A DNA stretch of 27,783 bases from an uncultured Candidatus Saccharibacteria bacterium (GTDB lineage Bacteria > Patescibacteriota > Saccharimonadia > Saccharimonadales > Saccharimonadaceae): the NCBI GenBank assembly GCA_947253405.1, contig CAMXZF010000004.1, positions 1 through 27,783 on the forward strand, in the 5' to 3' direction. Numbering within the stretch: the stretch's first letter is position 1; each line of letters opens with the position of its first letter. A program made the translations under genes and the position numbers. The notes beneath the pieces are model-generated. The model had not been told where the DNA came from. It made no database searches and worked only from the letters and a program-made list of their open reading frames with translations. Below are positions 22,150-27,783 of the stretch, piece after piece.

Positions 22150-22162
22150 GCATAGTTAGTGT

Positions 22163-22222
22163 TGATGTCGACGGTCTGACATCATTAATTTATTAATTAA
22201 AAAGAGACTTTACTGCTGACCG
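22163..22222 (+). promoter_or_regulatory. folded leader of the S1 gene, possible pseudoknot
   Basis: A hairpin pairs TGATGTC (22163-22169) with GACATCA (22178-22184) around loop GACGGTCT. The loop bases CGGTC (22172-22176) are complementary to GACCG (22218-22222), which lies 12 nt before the TAGGAG ribosome site. A loop-to-leader pseudoknot is therefore possible. S1 autoregulates through a leader in E. coli; a similar role here is inferred. The pairing was worked out by eye. Confidence 0.4.
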
Positions 22223-22247
22223 AGGTATTGTCTAGGAGTATTATTTA

Positions 22248-23291
22248 ATGGTAAAAGCCTTAACTATGGCTGATCTACTGGCAAGTTCAGATAAACCAGC
22301 AATCGAAGCTGGCGCAACACTTAACGGAAAAATCTTGTCAGTAAAAAAGAATGAAATTCTAATTGACCTAGGCGCTTATGGTGTTGGTCTAGTACCACGC
22401 CGCGAAATTGGTTTTGGCAAAAAATATGAAGTGGGTGAAGAAGTTGCCGCATCTGTAGTTGAGCCAGAATTAATTAACGGCGATGTTTTACTGTCATTAC
22501 GCAAGGCAGCCAAAGAGCGCGGTTGGGACGAAATCCAAAAGGTAGTCGAAGACGGAAAATCAATCGAAGTCATTCCTTATGATGCTAACCGCGGTGGACT
22601 ATTGATCGAATTCGAGGGCGTGCGCGGCTTTATGCCCGTGTCACAACTTAGTACCGAGCACTATCCCCGCACTAGCGATAAAGATGAAATTCTACGGCGC
22701 CTCAAAACTCTGGTCGGCAACCCTATGATGGCGCAAATTTTAGACGCTGATCAAAAAGGCAATAAATTAATTTTTAGTGAAAAAGAAGCCGTAAAAGATG
22801 GCCTAAGCGATAAGCTTACCAGCCTAAAAATAGGTGATATTGTTAGTGGAAATATTACTGGCATCGTTGACTTTGGTGCCTTTGTTAATGTTGATGGCAT
22901 AGAAGGACTAGTCCATATCAGCGAAATTAGCTGGGAGCGTGTTAATAAAGTGTCTGACAAATTAAAAGTCGGCGAAAATGTTAAAGCAAAAATTATAAGT
23001 ATCGACAAAGATCGCCTAAGTCTATCAATCAAGCAAACTACGCCCGATCCTTGGGCTAGTGAAGCTGTCAAATTTAAAGTAGGTGATAAAGTTGAGGGTA
23101 CCGTTACACGCATAACACCATTTGGTGCCTTCGTGCAAATTAGCCCTAGCGTAGAAGCTTTGGCGCACATTAGTGAATTGGGTGAAAATGTTAATCCTGA
23201 AAAAATTTTTGAGCAAAACGAAAAGCGTCAATTTACTGTACTAGAAGTTGATATTGAGAATCGCAAGATTCGTCTTGGCTATAAACAATGA
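22248..23291 (+). CDS. rpsA: 30S ribosomal protein S1 (four S1 domains)
   Basis: The protein has 347 residues with four OB-fold S1 repeats at about 20-87, 103-177, 193-262 and 277-345. The best preserved are repeats 3 (GDIVSGNITGIVDFGAFVNV, then GLVHISEISW) and 4 (GDKVEGTVTRITPFGAFVQI, then ALAHISELG). E. coli S1 has six repeats; four-domain forms are common in Gram-positive and CPR lineages. It probably helps bind mRNA at the 30S subunit. A TAGGAGT site precedes the ATG by about 9 nt. It has its own promoter and a folded leader, and infB follows 59 nt after its UGA stop. A general S1-domain RNA-binding protein is the alternative. Confidence 0.88.
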   Translation: MVKALTMADLLASSDKPAIEAGATLNGKILSVKKNEILIDLGAYGVGLVPRREIGFGKKYEVGEEVAASVVEPELINGDVLLSLRKAAKERGWDEIQKVVEDGKSIEVIPYDANRGGLLIEFEGVRGFMPVSQLSTEHYPRTSDKDEILRRLKTLVGNPMMAQILDADQKGNKLIFSEKEAVKDGLSDKLTSLKIGDIVSGNITGIVDFGAFVNVDGIEGLVHISEISWERVNKVSDKLKVGENVKAKIISIDKDRLSLSIKQTTPDPWASEAVKFKVGDKVEGTVTRITPFGAFVQISPSVEALAHISELGENVNPEKIFEQNEKRQFTVLEVDIENRKIRLGYKQ

Positions 23292-23308
23292 TTACACTAA
23301 TTAAATAG

Positions 23309-23331
23309 GCGCGCTTATCAGCCTTGCGCGC
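23309..23331 (+). repeat. GC-rich hairpin between rpsA and infB
   Basis: GCGCGC (23309-23314) and GCGCGC (23326-23331) form a 6-bp stem with an 11-nt loop. This is conspicuous in an AT-rich gap. There is no T-run; the infB ribosome site starts about 8 nt later. It may be a processing or translation-spacing element. Confidence 0.45.
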
Positions 23332-23350
23332 GTCAGAAAAGGAGAGCGGC

Positions 23351-25135
23351 ATGGCAGATAAAAAGACTATTGAAATACCCGGCATGGTAACCGTGGGTGA
23401 ATTGGCGGATCAGTTAGATCTGCCCATATCAAAGTTGGTAGGTGAGTTATTTCGCAATGGAATTGTAGCTACAGTTAATCAACGCATCGATTTTGAAACA
23501 GCCGAAATTATTATCGACGAGCTTAATCTTGATGTTGACTTAGTATTGAAAGCTAATACGGACACTACCCATCAACCGATAGAGATAAAATTATCAAAAA
23601 ACGCTAAGCCCAGACCACCAATTGTCGCGGTCATGGGCCATGTTGATCACGGAAAGACAACTTTACTTGACTATATATTAAGGATGCAAAAAGTTGAATC
23701 TGAGGCGGGTGGAATCACTCAGCATATTGCAGCCTACCAAACCAAGCATCAGGAGCGTACAATTACACTTTTAGATACGCCTGGACACGAGGCCTTTGCT
23801 GCCCTTAGACAGCATGGCGCCACCTTAACTGATGTTGTGGTGATTGTAGTTGCGGCTGATGATGGCGTTAAACCACAAACAGTTGAAGCTATTAAGTTTG
23901 CGCGAACCGCTAACGCAAAAATTGTGGTGGCTATTAATAAAATGGATAAGGAGACTGCTAATCCCAATTTAGTGCGCACTCAATTAGCTAGCGAATTTAA
24001 CTTAAACCCAGAAGAGTGGGGCGGCGATACGGTTATGGTCGAAATAAGCGCAAAGACCGGTAAAAATATTGATAAATTACTCGACATGATTCTGTTAGTG
24101 GCTGACATGGAAGAACTGAAAGCAGACTACAACGTACCAGCCGAGGGCCTTATTATTGAATCTAACCTAGAAAAAGGTCGTGGTGCGGTTGTGCGTTTAT
24201 TAGTCGAAAACGGCACGCTCAATAAGGGCGATTTTATTGTGGCTGGCAACACATGGGGTAAAGTGCGTACGCTAGAAGATTGGCGTGGTAAAACTATTAA
24301 ACTAGCTGGGCCAAGCACACCCGTGACCATAACAGGATTTCGCGAGGTACCACCCTTTGGCCAACGCATCGAAGAAGTTAAGAATGAACGTGAAGCTAAA
24401 GCTTTGGCTTCTAAGCATTATGACGAAGAAATCCGCTCCACTGCTAACGCCAATATTACTGGCACCGACCTATTGAAAATGATGAACAAAGAAACTGAGC
24501 AACAAGTAGCCTCTTTTATAGTAAAGGCTGATGTGCAAGGCTCTTTAACTTCCGTAATTGATGCATTAAAACTGCTCGAGACTAATGAAGTGGCTGTTAA
24601 AATAGTTGCTAGTGGCGTTGGCGATATTACTGAGGGCGATATTAGGGTGGCTGCTAGTTCAGGCGCTATCATTTATAGTTTTGATGTCAACTTACCTGCA
24701 CAGGTCAAGCAGCTTGCTCAACGTAATAGTGTTGAAGTCAGATCATATCAAGTTATTTACGAGCTAATTGACGACGCTCGTAAAACAATGAGTCAACTTT
24801 TACCAGATGAAGTTATTGAGACTCCGCTAGGTAAATTGGAAATTAAGGGTATTTTTCGCACCACTAAAACTGATATCATTGCTGGTGGTCAAGTTAAGTC
24901 TGGCAAGATATTACCTGGTACTCAAGCCCGAATATGGCGTGGCAAGGGTAAAAAAGCTACTAGACTAGGTGAAGTTGAAATCGTATCGCTGCAAAAAGAG
25001 CGCAATGAAGCCAAAGAAGTATTTGAGGGCGATATGTGTGGTGTTGAGCTAAAGATTATTGGTGGCAAAATTAATTTAGAGCTAGGTGATAATATGGAAG
25101 TATTCCGCCGTGAACTTAAAAAGCGTAGTCTATAA
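23351..25135 (+). CDS. infB: translation initiation factor IF-2, short form
   Basis: The protein has 594 residues against 890 in E. coli. A single IF2_N-type segment (VTVGELADQLDLPISKLVGE at about 13-32) is followed almost at once by the GTPase domain: GHVDHGKT at 96-103 (G1), GGITQHIAAY (G2), DTPGHEAF at 142-149 (G3), NKMD at 196-199 (G4) and SAKTGKN (G5). Domains II, III and the fMet-tRNA-binding C-terminal domain follow (GKLEIKGIFRTTKTDIIAGG, EVFEGDMCGVELK). The protein positions initiator tRNA and joins subunits. The long disordered N-terminus of other bacteria is missing. The start is 23351, with AAAAGGAGAG upstream; a TTG nine codons earlier is rejected. nusA, which often precedes infB, is replaced by the S1 gene. 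Confidence 0.97.
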   Translation: MADKKTIEIPGMVTVGELADQLDLPISKLVGELFRNGIVATVNQRIDFETAEIIIDELNLDVDLVLKANTDTTHQPIEIKLSKNAKPRPPIVAVMGHVDHGKTTLLDYILRMQKVESEAGGITQHIAAYQTKHQERTITLLDTPGHEAFAALRQHGATLTDVVVIVVAADDGVKPQTVEAIKFARTANAKIVVAINKMDKETANPNLVRTQLASEFNLNPEEWGGDTVMVEISAKTGKNIDKLLDMILLVADMEELKADYNVPAEGLIIESNLEKGRGAVVRLLVENGTLNKGDFIVAGNTWGKVRTLEDWRGKTIKLAGPSTPVTITGFREVPPFGQRIEEVKNEREAKALASKHYDEEIRSTANANITGTDLLKMMNKETEQQVASFIVKADVQGSLTSVIDALKLLETNEVAVKIVASGVGDITEGDIRVAASSGAIIYSFDVNLPAQVKQLAQRNSVEVRSYQVIYELIDDARKTMSQLLPDEVIETPLGKLEIKGIFRTTKTDIIAGGQVKSGKILPGTQARIWRGKGKKATRLGEVEIVSLQKERNEAKEVFEGDMCGVELKIIGGKINLELGDNMEVFRRELKKRSL

Positions 25136-25203
25136 TTTTGTAGCTAAACAACATATAACAATAGACAGTTAATTTGCGTTTTTTGATTTTGGTTGTGCTG
25201 TAC

Positions 25204-25232
25204 TTGACAAAGTATAGTGTTTGTGATAAAAA
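25204..25232 (+). promoter_or_regulatory. promoter of the gene at 25277 (copy 1 of a twin element)
   Basis: Consensus TTGACA (25204-25209), a 17-nt spacer and TAAAAA (25227-25232). About 45 bp from the -35 onward closely match the promoter at 26977. A TGTGCTGTACT stretch (25194-25204) just upstream resembles the extended -10 elements seen elsewhere and could be a second start. Confidence 0.65.
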
Positions 25233-25276
25233 TAGTAAACGTAATTATCCATTAAATGAGTGTGCAAAGGAGATTT

Positions 25277-26959
25277 ATGGAAAAGAATAAAGCTAAAGGC
25301 GCCAATCTAAAGCCTAAATGCTCTAGTGAAGATCGCGAAGCGATGCGCCAATTAATTGATGGCGACAAATATCATCAAGGCTTAAAGCAACGCATGTCAC
25401 ATATGGCAGTTAATGATGTTATGACTGAAATATCAGCCTATAATTCAATGGCAGATGAATTAGGTCTAGACCATGTTCAACTTAGTGCTAAACCAGTAGT
25501 ATCTAAAGCTAATAAAGCCGAGCAGTCCAAAAGCAAAACCAATAAAGATAGTGCCAAAAACTTAGAATCAGCTAAAGAAGAACCCGAAATTAGCCCCTCT
25601 CTAGTTGCTATGACTATCGGTTTAGTCGATAACGGTGTCGTTAGTATTGATTCAATCAAGAATGAGGCCGTCAAGAGTGCTGTTAAAGAGTACTATGGCA
25701 AAGACTCTAGTGAAGCTAAAGCTGATACTGAATCTAAATCGGTTGCACCAAAACGTGTATCTATTTTTAATAGTGAAGCTAATATCGATCAACCACTTAC
25801 TAAATCTGAAGCTAAATCTAAGAGTCGCAAGATAAACTATGAAGACACCACTAAATCAACTTTGGATATGCCTAAAGTAGAAAGTGATGATAAAGAGAAG
25901 GACTCTAAAAAGAAGCACGGTTTTATTAAGAAGTTTATGGCTGTAGTGGCTGCCACAGCAGTAGTAGTAGGTAGTATCTTTGCAGTCAAAGGCTGCTCTA
26001 GCGATAACGAGAAAAACGCTCCTGCAAAAAGCGAAGTAACTACTAGTCAAACTGTTGAGAATGATAAATACTACCAAAAAGAAGCCGATGCTATCGGCAT
26101 ACCAAAGAGCGATGTCGAAATGCTTGCTGATTACTATGGTATACCAGCAGATAAAGTTGGTACAGCTGAAGCTGAACAGTATATGCGTGATAGCATGACA
26201 AAAGAAAACAACTTAGGTGAAAAGGCCTTCGCTAATGGCGATGCTGATCTAGCTAAAAAAGATCTTAAGTTCGCCGCCCACAACAACCCAATGGTACTAG
26301 CTCAGATCAGTAGCGCCCTAGAAGAAGACGGTACACCAGTTGCTGACGGTCTAGATGGTATGGAGCAGGGTTCAGTCTTAATGAATGAATCTCTAGCTAG
26401 CTATCGTAACGATCGCGCCAACTTCGAAGCTGACTACGCTAGCGCTAAAGCATATATCGATAGAGCTGAAATGAGCGCCCGAGAAGCAACTAGCGCTCCA
26501 GCTTATTCTGTAGCTGATCTAGAAAAGGATGGTGTAACCTTAACTATTACTAGCCCAAGCGAAAATAGTGGCGGTGACAATAAGTATATTTATGAGCTTA
26601 GCGATAAATTAACTGATATCGAGCTAAAAGATGAATGCGGTTTCCAATTAAACCTACCAAAAAGCTACTACAAGACTGCTACTCCAAGTAGTACTCCAAG
26701 TCACAATACTACCACTCCACCGAGCACTCCACCTACCACTCCACCAAATACTCCACCTACACCACCTAGCGTTCCACCGCTAACACCTAAGGATCCTAGT
26801 GCTAACGATATCCAACAAAATGATGCCCACAACTTTAACGATAATGCCAAGGCTACCTTAACTCCACAGGTTAAAGAAAATGGCATTCCTAAGGCTGATG
26901 ACAAAGCCGGCAATATTAACGGGTTACAGCCAACTAAACCAGAATTTCAAAACTGGTAA
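25277..26959 (+). CDS. single-pass membrane protein with Pro/Thr-rich outer tail, unknown family
   Basis: The protein has 560 residues. I do not recognise a family. The N-terminal 215 residues are charged, Ser/Lys/Glu-rich and probably cytoplasmic. Basic residues KKKHGFIKKF precede one membrane segment (about 221-239, MAVVAATAVVVGSIFAVKG), so the C-terminal part should be outside. Cys240 right after the membrane segment (GCSS) looks lipobox-like, but the 220 residues before it argue against a lipoprotein signal. Outside are a helical region (262-405), a possible beta-rich segment (410-465, with Cys454), and a Pro/Thr-rich stretch (469-508) made of TPP, TPS and NTPP units. The start at 25277 is supported by AAAGGAGATTT; an ATG seven codons earlier has no ribosome site. 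Confidence 0.7.
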   Translation: MEKNKAKGANLKPKCSSEDREAMRQLIDGDKYHQGLKQRMSHMAVNDVMTEISAYNSMADELGLDHVQLSAKPVVSKANKAEQSKSKTNKDSAKNLESAKEEPEISPSLVAMTIGLVDNGVVSIDSIKNEAVKSAVKEYYGKDSSEAKADTESKSVAPKRVSIFNSEANIDQPLTKSEAKSKSRKINYEDTTKSTLDMPKVESDDKEKDSKKKHGFIKKFMAVVAATAVVVGSIFAVKGCSSDNEKNAPAKSEVTTSQTVENDKYYQKEADAIGIPKSDVEMLADYYGIPADKVGTAEAEQYMRDSMTKENNLGEKAFANGDADLAKKDLKFAAHNNPMVLAQISSALEEDGTPVADGLDGMEQGSVLMNESLASYRNDRANFEADYASAKAYIDRAEMSAREATSAPAYSVADLEKDGVTLTITSPSENSGGDNKYIYELSDKLTDIELKDECGFQLNLPKSYYKTATPSSTPSHNTTTPPSTPPTTPPNTPPTPPSVPPLTPKDPSANDIQQNDAHNFNDNAKATLTPQVKENGIPKADDKAGNINGLQPTKPEFQNW

Positions 26960-26976
26960 TAAATAGATAAGCGCTA

Positions 26977-27005
26977 TTGACAAAGTATTGCAGTTGTGTT
27001 AAAAT
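26977..27005 (+). promoter_or_regulatory. promoter of the gene at 27050 (copy 2 of a twin element)
   Basis: TTGACA (26977-26982), a 17-nt spacer and TAAAAT (27000-27005). The first 12 bases (TTGACAAAGTAT) and most of the spacer and early transcribed region match the element at 25204. Confidence 0.7.
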
Positions 27006-27049
27006 CATAAACATAATTTGTTAAGAGTAGAACAAGAGGAAGTGAAGAG

Positions 27050-27783
27050 ATGAATCAATTATCTAATATTAAAAAGGTGCTGCAATATGTACCGAAACGC
27101 ACAGCCATCACTTTTGGTGCTATAGCTGCCGTTCTAATCCCAATTGGCCTTTACGCCTGGGGACCCAGCCGCACAACGTTCACCATAGAAAAGCCGTCCG
27201 ATCATATCGCTTTTAATGCGATTACCAACAACCCAGATGTTGGCGATGAGCGAAACTTTCTACGTGTACGTGAAGTCGGCCAAAAAGACTGGACTGACAC
27301 AGTTAATCTAGAGCAGGGTAAAACCTATGAGGCTCGCATGTATGTGCATAACAATGCAGCCGCCAATCTTAATCTAGAAGCTAACAATGTTCGTGCAGTT
27401 ATCAATATGCCAATAAAAGCTGAAACTTTTAAAACCGCTTTTGAAGTTAATGGCTTGCTATCGGCTGACAATGCTAACCCAACTGAAGTTTGGGACAATA
27501 TTGTCCTAAAAAGTGACAAAGAGTTCCACGTTAAAGTAGTTAGCTCTAAGTACTACAACAATATTAAAACTGAAAAAAGCACTGGGTTTGATCTAGGAAA
27601 TAGCTTATTCAGTAAAGAGGGTGCCTTGCTTGGCTATGAGCAAATGAATGGCAAAATCAAGGGTTGCCTAAAATACTCTGGCTATGTTTTAGTAAAATTC
27701 ACACCCGAATTTAAGGAAGAAGCAAAGCCTAGCTACGACGTCATTAAGACTGTTGACAAGAAAGAAGCTAAAGCTGGCGATAC
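27050..27783 (+). CDS. membrane-anchored exported protein, Saccharibacteria surface-protein type, 3' end outside window
   Basis: I translated this by hand; it is open to the right edge, with 244 residues visible. A short basic N-terminus (KKVLQYVPKR) precedes one hydrophobic segment (about 18-36), so the rest should be outside the cell. The outer part has TFTIEKPSDHIAFNAITNNP and GDERNFLRVRE, then YEARMYVHNNAAANLNL, then LGYEQMNGKIKGCLKYSGYV. I associate this layout from memory with large surface or DUF11-containing proteins of Saccharibacteria; the visible part reads as a beta-sandwich. The function is not known. AGAGGAAG lies about 8 nt before the ATG. It shares its promoter sequence with the preceding gene, so the two are probably co-regulated. 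Confidence 0.75.
   Translation, partial: MNQLSNIKKVLQYVPKRTAITFGAIAAVLIPIGLYAWGPSRTTFTIEKPSDHIAFNAITNNPDVGDERNFLRVREVGQKDWTDTVNLEQGKTYEARMYVHNNAAANLNLEANNVRAVINMPIKAETFKTAFEVNGLLSADNANPTEVWDNIVLKSDKEFHVKVVSSKYYNNIKTEKSTGFDLGNSLFSKEGALLGYEQMNGKIKGCLKYSGYVLVKFTPEFKEEAKPSYDVIKTVDKKEAKAGD

Noticed and set aside
6097..23291. UGA recoded as glycine or tryptophan
   Set aside because: UGA ends several full-length genes exactly where their families end (rplD, rpsS, rpmC, rpsQ, the S1 gene), and the only tRNA-Trp seen has a CCA anticodon.
23324..23350. TTG start for infB nine codons upstream
   Set aside because: It lies within the GC hairpin and has no ribosome site; AAAAGGAGAG fits the ATG at 23351.
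25128..25168. GTCTAT/ATAGAC inverted repeat after infB as a terminator
   Set aside because: The stem is only 6 bp with a loop of nearly 30 nt and no T-run directly after it.
25256..25276. ATG seven codons before the bitopic membrane protein start
   Set aside because: It has no ribosome site, and its codons contain the AAAGGAG that serves the ATG at 25277.
26701..26913. Minus-strand Gly/Val-rich reading frame
   Set aside because: It is the mirror image of the Pro/Thr-rich repeats on the plus strand, with no promoter or ribosome site.
1..27783. CRISPR array, insertion sequence or prophage
   Set aside because: I saw no regularly spaced direct repeats, transposase or integrase motifs, or phage structural genes.

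Overview
The window looks like a chromosomal segment from a member of the Candidate Phyla Radiation (Patescibacteria), most likely a Saccharibacterium (TM7). Five points support this. The S10/spc-type ribosomal protein cluster has no rpmD (L30) between S5 and L15, a known CPR trait. IF-2 has a very short N-terminus. Spacing is extremely tight, with ATGA and TAATG overlaps. The window ends in an exported protein of a type I associate with Saccharibacteria. UGA is used as a stop (rplD, rpsS, rpmC, rpsQ, rpsA), so this is code 11 and not the UGA=Gly code of Gracilibacteria/Absconditabacteria. The assignment is inferred from gene content; no phylogeny was run.

Layout. (1) 1-5908, minus strand: an alpha-glucan cluster, read as GT4 glycosyltransferase, GH57 amylase-like enzyme, a GH15-family protein that appears to have lost its catalytic motifs, and a small conserved protein. 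A phospholipase-D-superfamily gene cut by the window edge follows, with its own near-leaderless promoter. (2) 6097-8649, plus: tRNA-Trp, a P-loop kinase, a YgjP-type metallopeptidase and a tRNA-dihydrouridine synthase. (3) 8655-17598: a 19-gene ribosomal protein operon from rplC to rplO, with its own promoter, a folded leader and a strong terminator. rpsJ is not upstream, and secY/adk are not downstream. (4) 17620-17869: a candidate free-standing structured small RNA (promoter, fold, terminator) followed by tRNA-Ala(CGC). (5) 17899-22107: a P-type ATPase, greA, a convergent ImmA/IrrE-like Zn protein and an unrecognised charged protein. (6) 22122-25135: a four-domain S1 protein with a folded leader, then infB. 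(7) 25204-27783: two membrane-anchored, probably surface-exposed proteins, each behind nearly the same sigma-70-type promoter.

Functionally this is mostly translation machinery (ribosomal proteins, S1, IF-2, two tRNAs, Dus) plus GreA. It is flanked by a storage or exogenous glucan module and by the start of a cell-surface locus. The least explained elements are the structured RNA at about 17656-17771, the folded leaders of rplC and of the S1 gene, the degenerate GH15 protein, and the twin promoters of the surface genes. I saw no CRISPR array, insertion sequence, prophage gene or rRNA.
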